Shown here piece by piece: positions 32,481 to 41,485 of a stretch of 64,000 nucleotides of DNA (the stretch's first letter is position 1; the number at the start of each line of letters is the position of its first letter). The notes under the pieces were generated by a model. It had not been told where the DNA came from. It ran no database searches and was given only the letters and a program-made list of their open reading frames with translations. A program made the translations under genes and the position numbers. The DNA lies in the NCBI GenBank assembly GCA_012295225.1, contig WMKK01000022.1:496001-560000 (forward strand), written 5' to 3'. The stretch comes from Ostreococcus mediterraneus. Taxonomy: Eukaryota > Chlorophyta > Mamiellophyceae > Mamiellales > Bathycoccaceae.

Positions 32481-34289
32481 ATGTGCAAGTGGCAACGACG
32501 CCGACACTACGAGCCAAAACTTACAAGGCGCGCACCACGAATACTCACTCTATTTTTGTACGCCTGCGCAGCCAACTTTAGCTTGTATCTTTGGTCACGA
32601 ACGACGCGCACGGGCGACGCCGCCACGGAAAAATGCGCCTTCGTCACATACATAAGTTCCAGCAACTTTTTGCACTGTGTGCAAACTTTGGCTTTTTCCG
32701 TTACAACACACTCACGATATCCATTCTATGTAGCCCTTACCGAGGACATCGAGCTTCCGCGTAGAGTCCAAATTGAGCGAGAACTGACCGCAAAGGGTCT
32801 CAAAGTTTTACAGATACACAAGGTAAAAAACCCGAACGCACATGTTCGAATCCAACACTTCCGTAGTAATTACGGCGTACTGCAGCTTTGGAAATTAACG
32901 CAGTTTGACAAAGTTGTCGCGATAGATGCTGATATGGTGGCGTTACAGTCAATCGATGAGCTATGTGACGTACAAATATCATCTACACAGATCGCTGCAG
33001 CGAATAATTGGTGGACTTCTACGGGATCTTGGGACGAAAAAGTTTTCAACGGGGGTTTACTTGTTTTCCGTCCCAGAATGACCACTTTCAAGCAACTTAT
33101 GAAATCATCCAAGTCTTTCAAATCCTCATCTGGTGGTGTGCAACCATTTCTCAATCACTTTTTCAAGGGTGAATGGGTTCACCTTGATGCCAAAGTGTGG
33201 GGTATGAATGCGAATGCATTCACACTGCGGCCTGAGACCTGGAATCTTTCAAATATTAGAATGATACATTACACAACAAAAGCAAAACCCTGTCACACAT
33301 CACCAGGCCAGTTTATCAGACATCGTGAGGATCATCCTTATGTTCTTTGGCACAAAGTTCACCGTAAAAGACGAGAATTGGATGACAAAAACGGTCTGAA
33401 AGTATTAAACCGAGAAGCCGAACAGCGAACTGAATCAAGAAGAGGGTGCATACTCTACCTACTGACGAAAGAAAGTGGACCTACCGGTAAAGACTACCTA
33501 AGTTTGATTCGGCAGAGTATTATCTCGCTTGAAAAGTTCTTTTTTTCTATTGCGCGCTACCATATTTGTATTCTTCACACCGATGATGTAACATCGGATG
33601 ACTTAGTGTCACTGGCCAAGCTGACTTCATCCGTAGTATACAGCTACAGAATCAAATTTGAATTTCCGCTTCATAAGAAAGAAAAATATTCCAGCGTGAC
33701 GCCGGAAGCTCCGACTTGCGTATCGAAATTCAATCCGAACAAGGGCTGGCACGTTAATTATTTACATATGTGCCACTTTTACACTACAGACATCTTCTAT
33801 CACCCTGTTTTTTCTGAGTTTGAATGGATTTTTCGCCTCGATGCAGACAGTGGCCTGAGTGATTTCATACCATGTGATCCATTCAAGTTGCTTGAAAAGC
33901 GTAAAAAAGTATTTGGCTACTACAAAAAAGAGAAGCAAGGGGGAAACTGTGCATCTGGTTTCCATGATAGAGTCATGAGTGAGTACATCGACAAGTTCAA
34001 CGTCACTCTGAAGCACCATGTGTCTCCGAAGGATGTTTACCTCAGAGCTTTCCACATTTTTCGCACACCATTCTTCAGAAATCAAAGCCTTTTGGAATTC
34101 TGGGACTGGGTGGATTTCACAGCTGCAGCATACGAAACACGCACAGGCGAGCAGGCAGTAGTGCCCTATGCGCTCGCCATTCAGGCCGAAGCAAACAAGC
34201 TCCATCAATTTTCTGGCTATAGTCTGTGGCATCGTCACCAAAATAACAGCTTGTGGGCGGAGAGGCGGTATTTACCAACCGGATGCTGA
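32481..34289 (+). CDS. Fused two-domain glycosyltransferase (GT8-like plus GT15-like)
   Basis: A 602-residue protein. A basic start and the hydrophobic stretch ILTLFLYACAANFSLYLW (about 21-38) form a signal anchor. The first domain (about 52-290) is GT8/glycogenin-like: FVTYISSSNFLHC, the DxD motif VVAIDADMVAL (149-151), FNGGLLVFRP (about 189-198), and the metal-binding IHYTTKAKP (about 262-270). The second (about 320-590) resembles GT15/KTR mannosyltransferases: GWHVNYLHMCHFYTTDIF, HPVFSEFEWIFRLDADSG (DAD about 454-456) and CDPFKLL. A GT15 enzyme would normally have Glu near this place rather than DxD. Two transferases in one Golgi protein would let successive sugars be added by one enzyme. 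Donor and acceptor are unknown. A kinase-like relic follows in the same frame. Confidence 0.75.
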   Translation: MCKWQRRRHYEPKLTRRAPRILTLFLYACAANFSLYLWSRTTRTGDAATEKCAFVTYISSSNFLHCVQTLAFSVTTHSRYPFYVALTEDIELPRRVQIERELTAKGLKVLQIHKVKNPNAHVRIQHFRSNYGVLQLWKLTQFDKVVAIDADMVALQSIDELCDVQISSTQIAAANNWWTSTGSWDEKVFNGGLLVFRPRMTTFKQLMKSSKSFKSSSGGVQPFLNHFFKGEWVHLDAKVWGMNANAFTLRPETWNLSNIRMIHYTTKAKPCHTSPGQFIRHREDHPYVLWHKVHRKRRELDDKNGLKVLNREAEQRTESRRGCILYLLTKESGPTGKDYLSLIRQSIISLEKFFFSIARYHICILHTDDVTSDDLVSLAKLTSSVVYSYRIKFEFPLHKKEKYSSVTPEAPTCVSKFNPNKGWHVNYLHMCHFYTTDIFYHPVFSEFEWIFRLDADSGLSDFIPCDPFKLLEKRKKVFGYYKKEKQGGNCASGFHDRVMSEYIDKFNVTLKHHVSPKDVYLRAFHIFRTPFFRNQSLLEFWDWVDFTAAAYETRTGEQAVVPYALAIQAEANKLHQFSGYSLWHRHQNNSLWAERRYLPTGC

Positions 34290-34655
34290 GTCGCTCCGAG
34301 TAGCCCAGCGAGACAGCGACCGAATGGGGCTCGTTCAGAAGCCTTCTTACTTGCGTCGCTGCACACACACTACTTCCATGGTGACTTGAAGTTCCCGAAC
34401 TTGTTTTGGGATCAGTCAGTAAATGGTGGTGAGCCCATCTTCATGGACACAAGTCAACTGGTAGAACCTAATTTCCATTTCCGGCACATTATTAGACTGG
34501 CAAACGTCCGCCAAGTGATGGCGCTCGATTACGCGTGCTTTGCTCTTTCCGTCGTGCAATTTACTTTGCGTGAATCACGTGCGTCGCGTCGTAAACGTCC
34601 ACTGAAGGTGGCAATGTGCCACTCTCTGATGGCGCTCTCTGGTGGCGTCTTTTGA
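34290..34655 (+). pseudogene. Kinase-like catalytic-loop fragment downstream of the glycosyltransferase
   Basis: The frame directly after the glycosyltransferase stop stays open for about 120 codons without an ATG until MKFPNLFWD (34386). It reads YFHGDLKFPNLFWD and then PIFMDTSQLV. HGDLKxxN matches the catalytic loop of eukaryotic-like and aminoglycoside or glycan kinases, and FMDTSQ lies where a DFG-like metal motif would be. The N-lobe is absent. It could be the remainder of a third domain once fused to the glycosyltransferase, a relic of a separate glycan kinase gene, or chance resemblance. Confidence 0.35.
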
Positions 34656-34974
34656 AAAGAGCAAAAATTCATAATGTTTGTGCGCCCTGGCGTTTTCGTG
34701 AAAGGACGTCGAAATTGTCGCGTATCGCGATTTTCCGGTGACGCACGCCCTCACACGCACTTCGGCATGCTTTGAGAGGACACTTTTTGTCTTTGTTTGT
34801 GACATTCCGCGCGTTGTGAGCGCGCGTGGAAAGCGTCGCACACTGGCTTCAATAGAGTTCGCAACTTTCAATGAAGTCGCGTCTTCGGACCTTGAATTTC
34901 ACTGAATTGGTTCATTGAACCAATTCAATGAAATTTTTCCGTGCCAACCGCCCCCGTCGATGATAAATGGCGTC
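34656..34974. other. Intergenic with a 20-bp hairpin
   Basis: About 320 bp without a gene. At 34895-34935 two 20-bp arms (AATTTCACTGAATTGGTTCA and its complement with one mismatch) meet at a single-base loop, giving a near-perfect palindrome. Confidence 0.6.
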
Positions 34975-35391
34975 CTGTGTTGGCGGTATGCATATGCACA
35001 AATGGTATGCATATGCATATGCACGTGCATATGCAGGATGCACGCCCCCCACACGTGCATACGGCCATAGAAAAACGACTTTTATGTGGGGCATGCTTTT
35101 TTATAAATACATTGATAGTCTAATAATTACGTAAATACTGGACGACATGACTGGTGATTTTAAGGTACGCGACGAGGGGCAATTAGGGTTCAGAAATAAG
35201 GGTTTACCCGGCGCATGTTTACACGGCCGGTGCGCAAAACACTCGTACTTAACATCATATGTACGGTATGTAATACTCAAACGGTATATTACATAAGCTT
35301 ATTATGTGTTAAGTATGGTATGCACGCGTATGCAGGCCGGGCCTACATATGTAGGATGTACGCCCCTAGTATGCTGTTTCGGCCAACACAG
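34975..35391 (-). mobile_element. hAT-like MITE, 417 bp, with perfect 8-bp TSD
   Basis: The same family as 13114-13529 in the opposite orientation, with ends CTGTGTTGGC and GCCAACACAG. It is flanked by the direct 8-bp duplication ATGGCGTC (34967-34974 and 35392-35399). Internal palindromic runs of CATATGCA and GTATGCATATG are prominent. Confidence 0.9.
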
Positions 35392-35704
35392 ATGGCGTCC
35401 CTTTCACTATGGGGTATTGACCCTATAGTATGTGGTGTATGTTTATATAGTATATGTAGGATGAAGCCTATGGGAGATCAGTATGTTTGGGCATCTGATC
35501 GTAGGCTGCCAACACCCTCAGTATGGTGTTGGAGTCACTCTGGTGATCTAACTGATAGCGCTAAATGTGCTTTAGTATGGATCACGTCTCCGGGAGCTCT
35601 ATTGATCATGAGCGCCCGAAGTACACGTCTTCGGGCGTGCGCGGAAACATCCGCCTCACAAAGTGACGGAATAAAAGCTAACTTTAATACTTACAAAAGG
35701 TTAA

Positions 35705-36276
35705 GGGTGACTAAGAGGTCGAAATTAGAATAGTGAAATGCCCAAAGTTATTCCTATTCCCGAAAAATCGTGACTAAGAGGTCGAAAATAAGCTAATTTC
35801 TTATTCCAATTGCCCAAAGATTGGAATAAAATCGCCAAAGTTATTCCAATCTTTGCGATTGGAATAGCGATTGGAATAGCGACGACGAGTTAATGACTCA
35901 ACGATTTTTAGGGGGTCGCGGAGCCCGCTATTCTAATTCCGCACCTCTTAGTCGGAAATAGGAATAGCGAGCCTTCACCTCGACGTAACTCACACGTCTC
36001 ACTGCAAAAAGCTTTGAAAAATCCGTGCGACGGCGCAACAACGCGCAAGGTGACGATGTCGCGCTCTCCGCCCAGAGCACGGCGTCGTCCGCGTCGAGTA
36101 CACGGCGTTTTCGTTCCCCAAGCTCATCACCAGTCAAAACTGTGGGTATGTGTTGACCAATTGTGACTCGAGGCTGTTCGTTATTTCAATCGAGGACCTC
36201 TTAGTCGGAATTAGCATAAAATTGCAATATACACCCGAAAAAAGGCGCTATTCTAATTTCGACCTCTTAGTCACCC
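35705..36276. mobile_element. PIF/Harbinger-type MITE, 572 bp, with 3-bp TAA TSD
   Basis: The ends read GGGTGACTAAGAGGTCG and its complement, about 30 bp of terminal inverted repeat. The 3-bp duplication TAA flanks it (35702-35704 and 36277-36279). A TAA or TTA duplication with GGG-starting TIRs is characteristic of PIF/Harbinger MITEs such as Tourist. It interrupts the repeat seen uninterrupted at about 41112. It is non-coding. Confidence 0.85.
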
Positions 36277-37560
36277 TAACTAACGTAATAAACACATCCA
36301 TCTGAGGCTTTACGACAGTCTCAATTTAGCATTTGAGTAGGAATCCGCTCGGATCGCCGCGACCAAAAAGTAATTCTCGATTACTTAATCGGCGCGCGCG
36401 TCCGACGTATTCTGAACTCAAGTTTGGCCATCAGATTGTCAGACAAGGTGAAAATCATCACGATATCGTGAGCAGCGGACGCGCTGTATCCCTTGAAGAC
36501 ATCTTTTGGTTGTTGTGCAACTGATCGGCGCCGGATCATCGTGATCGCGGTCGGAAGTCGGTCGAGAGTTGTGACGCTGAGTCAGACGTCGACGGAGACG
36601 CTGATTTGGCAGGAGCCAAATTTGGAATAAATTTGGGCTGAATATCGGCAGGATACTGGTTTAAGTATTAGGTGCCGTGTGACAAAGGGAATATCTATAA
36701 GTTAAGATATTTTGTCGGGGGCTGAGTCCTTGGTTCCTAATTGGAAAATCAGAGGAAGCCTGTTACGTCGAGCACCGGTGAGTCATGACGCCGAGGCCGA
36801 ATCGACGTGTTTTGCTGCACACGAAGAGCGGCAGGCCGGTGATAGGAATTGGTTTTCGAGAGGATGCGGGATTGTTCGTAGCAATCGACAATGCCACGAA
36901 AACCTGGAAGCGTAACCTTGGGAAAAGGTTTGACGCTGCATCAAGTAAGAGGACGACCACCGAAAAACGCCTTTTACGGATATGTTCGGCTCGTCTGCTC
37001 GACAATGTGTTCAAATTCTCTGAACAAGATTCCAATGGATTGGATGTTGAAGGGATCCTGGAAAAGTTCGAAGATGAAGAGAACTTCGAAGATTTGGCTG
37101 AAGTGTTCGAGATTAAGCCAACTGAGATTGGAATGGTAGCTGAAGGCGAGTGGGAGAAGAAGAATGCGACGGTGACGACGTTGAGCGACGAAATCGCTTC
37201 ATTATTGGACCAAGCACTCCCGATATTTTTCACATCACTCAAGGCTGACAGTGGTGAGCGATCATATTTTGAGAGAAAGTATGACGCAATTGCAGCTGAT
37301 CGTGCTCAAGGTACACACCAGTTGACGTGGTTGTACAAGGCGGTCAAGGAATTACCACTACGTGAGACAATTGAAGCGAAACTTGAAGAAGACCTCGTCA
37401 ACTTGGTATGTAGTGACATTGTACAAGGAGATATTCCAGAGGTCCTTGCGGAGATGAAGGAACTAATTGGCAAAGTTGTCACTGTGTCGGAATTACTTCA
37501 GCTTTCATATCATGGAGCTGAAGAGCAGGAAGCGCTGACGAAGCGATGCCTTGAAAAGGC

Positions 37561-38993
37561 GAGAGCTTCCAGCGCCCTCCCCCGACGACCACCCGCGCGC
37601 GTCGACGAAAAAGAACACTCAAGAAGCCGATCGCGACGTCGATCGCGGCACGCGCCGCCGCACCGTGTCCCGCCCACGCGCGCCACCGCCCGCGCGCGCC
37701 CACGCGCGAATCAAATCAAACATAAATACACGCGCGCCCTCCGCGCGCGCGTCACCCGCCGCGATCGTTCGCGCGCGCGCATCGTCGTCGTCATCGTCGC
37801 GAACGCCCCGACGAAAACGCATCCAGCCATCCATCCATCCAGCCATCCGTGCGTCGTCGTTCGCGCGCCGTCTTCGCGCGCCGTCTTCGCGTCGCGACGT
37901 ACCTATCGTGTTGCCACACACCGACGCAGGAATACGTGGTGCCGAGATCGATCCCGATCGCCGGGCCGTCGACTTTACTCATATCGCGTGCGCGCGGTCT
38001 TGTCTGTTTGCGTGTGCGCGCGATGGAATGACGACGGCGCGCGCGGTCGTGGCGCGGAAACGCGCGGGAAAAGAAAAGACGGTCGTGGAAGACGCGTCGA
38101 TCGATCGGTCGGTCGATCGGTCGGTCGGTCGGTCGGTCGGTCGGACGCGCACGGATGGGGCTCGGTGACGCGGTCGCGATCGGTGCGCGCGGTCGCACGG
38201 TCGGGTGGATGGACCTGCTCGATGGACGATGGTGCTGGTGATGATGCGATGCACGCTCAACACGATGCACTACCCGACGCGCGCTCGCCGGAACAAGCGC
38301 CGCACGGAACGGGTGTCGACCCAGTGGAGTCGCCGTGCAATGGTGCAAGCCGTGGCGTTGAGCCGCCAGTCGTCTCGCAAATCGTTGCCGCCGTCGAGAG
38401 AGACGACCGTGTCGTTGCCGCACACAACAACGACGCGCGCGTTGCAGTTGACGTTGCTCCCGCTACAACGCCTCGCCGCTCGGTACGTGCGGCGAAACCT
38501 AACAATAGACGGAGTAAATAATATGTGTACAAGTGTAATTACAAGTTTTGAACAACATCGTCTTGGTACACGCATGCGTACGGCGCGAAACGACGTGGTC
38601 AAGCTGCTGCCATCAGCCTGGTCGAAACCTCCCGGGGTGGGATGCGCGTGCTCGGCGATGTAGCGCTCGCCACGTTCTGTGAAAATCGCCGCACACGTTT
38701 ACATGGGATCACATGAATGTTATCACACACCTGCCATCTGTTCATGATGCTCAGGCGTGCAGTCGACGCTGCACGCGACGAAACGTGCGCGCGCACGTCG
38801 GGACCATTTCTTGCTCATTTATCCACGTCTCTCGCGCGCGTCGACGTCCGTTTGTCGTGCGCTATGGGCATGAAACGCTTTACATTCGTATGCGCTGTCG
38901 TATCATGCGCCGCTATCGAGTAGTACGTGTGAAAGCGGCGGGTGAGCGACGGTAAGTGTCGTGCCTGGTCGAAACCTCCTCCAACACGTCGTT
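37561..38993. other. GC-rich block of foreign composition
   Basis: About 1.4 kb, much richer in GC and CpG than its neighbours, starting abruptly at the end of the gag-like frame. It holds an HSP70 first exon on the minus strand (37903-37982), a simple repeat of GGTC units (about 38098-38144), and a 17-bp direct repeat GCCTGGTCGAAACCTCC at about 38621 and 38961, which may mark a mobile-element end. Long open frames here run on both strands by composition and are not credible genes. Confidence 0.6.
37903..37982 (-). pseudogene. Isolated first exon of a cytosolic HSP70 gene
   Basis: Read on the minus strand this encodes [16 protein letters not shown] and then [10 protein letters not shown], the highly conserved HSP70 start with the phosphate-binding GIDLGTT loop. 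The exon ends in GATAG followed by GTACGT, a good 5' splice site in the middle of an Arg codon, as expected for HSP70 (R, then VEII). No second exon follows: the frame runs into low-complexity DNA and then into an unrelated gag-like region. It is therefore a captured or translocated piece of a host gene: its first exon, part of an intron, and perhaps its promoter to the right. Confidence 0.85.
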
Positions 38994-40586
38994 TTATTCC
39001 AATTCATCTATGTACAACATCCTCCCATCCGCGTCGCGCGCCACTCTGCGGCGCGTTGCGTGCAAATGGTCTACTGCACCGCGTTTCTCGAACGCGGTGT
39101 AATGCGTGACTAATGTATTCTGTCGCTCAGCATACGCGCGCAAGTCTTCAACGGATGTCCGAGTAAGGTTGTGTGACGACCGCATCGCAAGCTGTGCTCT
39201 TGCGATACGCACGGCGATAGCACTTTCGTCGACGTGCATGAGGTCGTTTACTATCGCATCTTCTTCGCGCGCGTCTACACGTCTTGCGCGTAGTCGACGC
39301 GCGTAAAACTGCGCGTCGCTAACGTCGCGCTCGCGCCATGCCTGTACTACCGCCGCGTCGTTGTCTTGAAACTCCCCGGTGGCAACATTTGCTACGCGGG
39401 CATCGTAATCGCGCTGTAGCCTACGGCGTGTGAGGATGTTGTGTAGAACAACACACGTACGCCACGTATCGCCGATCTGGTCGAACGACCTCACGCTAGA
39501 TGGCAAGCGAAGTATCTGAAAGCGCTTCTTCAAGTGACCAAAACATCGCTCGACATCCTTCCTGACGGACTCCAGTCGCTCGGTCCACGCGGCTTCGCGA
39601 CCAGTTGGAGTAGAGATAGTTGCCATAGTAGTACAGTGCGTGTTGAAACCACCGTCGCAGATTGTATACGCCCCTTTAGCTTTCACGCTGCCGCCGTCAG
39701 CGGTCAAGACATCGTATTCGTAATTCAAAAAGTAATCTTGCGTTTTGAGCGCGTTGTGAAAGTCGTTGTCTCGTATGAGCGTCTTGTCGTTGTACGAACC
39801 AAAGCCCACACGGCTAGCGTAAAGTATGATGCAGTCGTAATCCACCGTAACAACGCTCGCGTACGTCGCTGCACCTTTACGCCCGTTATGAAACAGGTGG
39901 TTGTGCACCGCGGGCGACGCATCCCATGGCATGTGTACTGCATCAACGCTTCCCACGCAACCCGGAAAGCCATGCGCTCTATACGCGCGTTCGATGCGTT
40001 GTATTTCGTCTGCGGATTTCGGATAATATACGTGACTGTCGTAGTACGCGTTGCTGGAGAAGTAAGGAAGAAACTTGTTGACAAAGAACGCGCGCAGCAC
40101 AGGTGCAGAGACGAACGCACACTCCGCAATCGTCGGCCAGTGCGCACCGCTTGCGAGTCGTTTGAAACACGCCATGAGTAAGAGACGCGGCGGTACACTC
40201 TTTGACTTCGTTCGACGAAAGAAAACGCGCGCAGCGGTCATCTCGTCTTCGAACACGCAGAACAAGTCGTGTGGGATTCGAAAACGTTGCGCGAACTCGT
40301 CGCGTAGCAAACTGCTGTTGTTGACCTCATCGCGCTGCAAATACTGTCCCCAGAAACCAGAACCCCACTCACCATACCACTGTTCGTGTCCTAATTTATC
40401 CGGAAACCGCGGCCTGCGCTTGAAACCGCCGCGTTCACGGGGTGATTCGTCATCGACCGACGTTTCGCCATCGCTTGTCCGCCCGAACTCGTCCTCGGAC
40501 GACTCATCCGAGCTAACGGCGGACATGCGCGTGAGCGTCATGAGACGCTGCAAACGAGCGCGCGCGTCTCCGCTGTTGTGCGCCAT
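38994..40586 (-). CDS. PIF/Harbinger transposase (DDE_4, HARBI1-like)
   Basis: A 530-residue intact frame. An acidic, Ser-rich N terminus (to about 50) precedes a helical region; the catalytic DDE core follows. The first Asp lies in GCVGSVDAVHMPW (about 215), the second in TICDGGFNTH (about 311), and Glu in DVERCFGHLKKRF (about 346), a D-34-E spacing. VDAVH, the ERCFGHLKKRF block and the C-terminal region match the plant-type Harbinger transposases. Upstream DNA (about 40727-40937) matches the end of the non-autonomous element at 31008-32312, so this gene probably belongs to the source transposon of that derivative. Harbinger elements usually also carry a Myb-like gene; none is seen here. Activity cannot be judged from sequence. 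Confidence 0.92.
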   Translation of the reverse strand: MAHNSGDARARLQRLMTLTRMSAVSSDESSEDEFGRTSDGETSVDDESPRERGGFKRRPRFPDKLGHEQWYGEWGSGFWGQYLQRDEVNNSSLLRDEFAQRFRIPHDLFCVFEDEMTAARVFFRRTKSKSVPPRLLLMACFKRLASGAHWPTIAECAFVSAPVLRAFFVNKFLPYFSSNAYYDSHVYYPKSADEIQRIERAYRAHGFPGCVGSVDAVHMPWDASPAVHNHLFHNGRKGAATYASVVTVDYDCIILYASRVGFGSYNDKTLIRDNDFHNALKTQDYFLNYEYDVLTADGGSVKAKGAYTICDGGFNTHCTTMATISTPTGREAAWTERLESVRKDVERCFGHLKKRFQILRLPSSVRSFDQIGDTWRTCVVLHNILTRRRLQRDYDARVANVATGEFQDNDAAVVQAWRERDVSDAQFYARRLRARRVDAREEDAIVNDLMHVDESAIAVRIARAQLAMRSSHNLTRTSVEDLRAYAERQNTLVTHYTAFEKRGAVDHLHATRRRVARDADGRMLYIDELE

Positions 40587-40937
40587 CGCGACACCTCACG
40601 CTCGCGCTACGCGGCGCGCGCGAGTGTGAAGATGCGCCCATCGTTTTTGCACGTTCAAGCACGACCATGTGTATACTGTTTACCCATACGATCAGAAGGT
40701 GGCCATTGCACACACAGCACAACGCGCGCGCCCAAACCCTGAACGACAAAAGAAGCGAAACAGTTGACGCGTTGTTTGGTTCGTTTCGCGCGTCTTTTGA
40801 CGCGCGCGTCCGTCACCAAGTGCTATTTTAGTGGACGGGAGAGTTATAGAAATCTCTTTTCGCACTTTTCCGAGTTCTATAAAATGGCGCCGAATGTCCG
40901 AGAAAATTATAGGATTATAGGAATCTCTTTTTCAGCC
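38994..40937 (-). mobile_element. PIF/Harbinger transposon, one end identified
   Basis: The end on the transposase 5' side is at 40937, reading GGCTGAAAAAGAGATT on the minus strand and sharing about 200 bp with 31008-31220. The other terminal repeat was not found next to the 3' end of the gene; the DNA there joins the GC-rich block. The element seems truncated or rearranged on its left side and inserted into the LTR-like repeat that continues at 40938. Confidence 0.6.
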
Positions 40938-41306
40938 TCAGTATGGTGTTGGAGTCACTCGGGTGATCTAACTGATAGCGCTAAATGTGCTTTAGTATGG
41001 ATCACGTCTCCGGGAGCTCTATTGATCATGAGCGCCCGAAGTACACGTCTTCGGGCGTGCGCGGAAACATCCGCCTCACAAAGTGACGGAATAAAAGCTA
41101 ACTTTAATACTTACAAAGGTTATCTAATACGCAAAAACCCATATCCCCGAGACTCTCCATCAGTCTCGAACCCGTTTTTGAGGAGGAATCCGCTCGGATC
41201 GCCACGACCAAAAAGTAATTCTCGATTACTGAATCGGCGCGCGCGTTCGACGTATTCTGAGCTCAATTTTAACCATTAGGTTGTCAGACAAGGTGAAAAT
41301 CATCAC
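40938..41306 (+). repeat. Second copy of the LTR-like repeat, partial
   Basis: It matches 35518-35701 and 36305-36454 almost base for base, beginning TCAGTATGGTGTTGG and ending GAAAATCATCAC. It lacks the Harbinger-type MITE, so it shows the original sequence across that insertion site, with about 60 bp that differ. It is cut on the left by the Harbinger element and on the right by a MITE arm. Confidence 0.75.
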
Positions 41307-41485
41307 CTAGTCATTTCGTCCAGTATTTACGCAATTATTAGACTATCAATGTATTTCTAAAAATCACGCCCCACATAAAAGTCGTTTTTCTATGGCCATA
41401 TGCACGCCCCCGGGGCGTGCATCCTACATATGTACGTACATCTACATCTACATACCATTCGTACATCTACATACCGCCAACACAG
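41307..41485 (+). repeat. Right arm of hAT-like MITE, 179 bp
   Basis: The same 179-bp deletion form as 30383-30561, with the same left breakpoint (CTAGTCATTTCG) and the terminal CGCCAACACAG. Confidence 0.8.

Larger units (their letters stand above)
34961..37560 (+). mobile_element. LTR-type retroelement relic (probable LTR and gag), interrupted by two MITEs
   Basis: The pieces 34961-34974, 35400-35701 and 36280-36519 look like one AT-richer repeat (LTR-like, ending GTTGTTGTGCA) cut by two MITEs. A partial second copy is at 40938-41306. A GGCGCCGG-containing, primer-site-like sequence follows, then a frame from about 36.79 to 37.56 kb encoding an acidic, helical protein resembling a gag (for example FEDLAEVFEIKPTEIG). 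No pol domains follow: at about 37.56 kb the sequence changes abruptly to a GC-rich block. Family is uncertain and the element is broken. A low-copy host gene is the alternative. Confidence 0.4.

Noticed and set aside
37791-38423. Long minus-strand frame containing the HSP70 start
   Set aside because: Residues before the HSP70 Met are Arg/Asp repeats from the GGTC simple repeat, and the frame continues past a good splice donor; only the exon is credible.
36785-38521. A single 578-codon plus-strand gene
   Set aside because: Only the first part looks like a protein; from about 37.56 kb the frame runs antisense through the HSP70 exon and low-complexity GC-rich DNA, where all frames tend to stay open.
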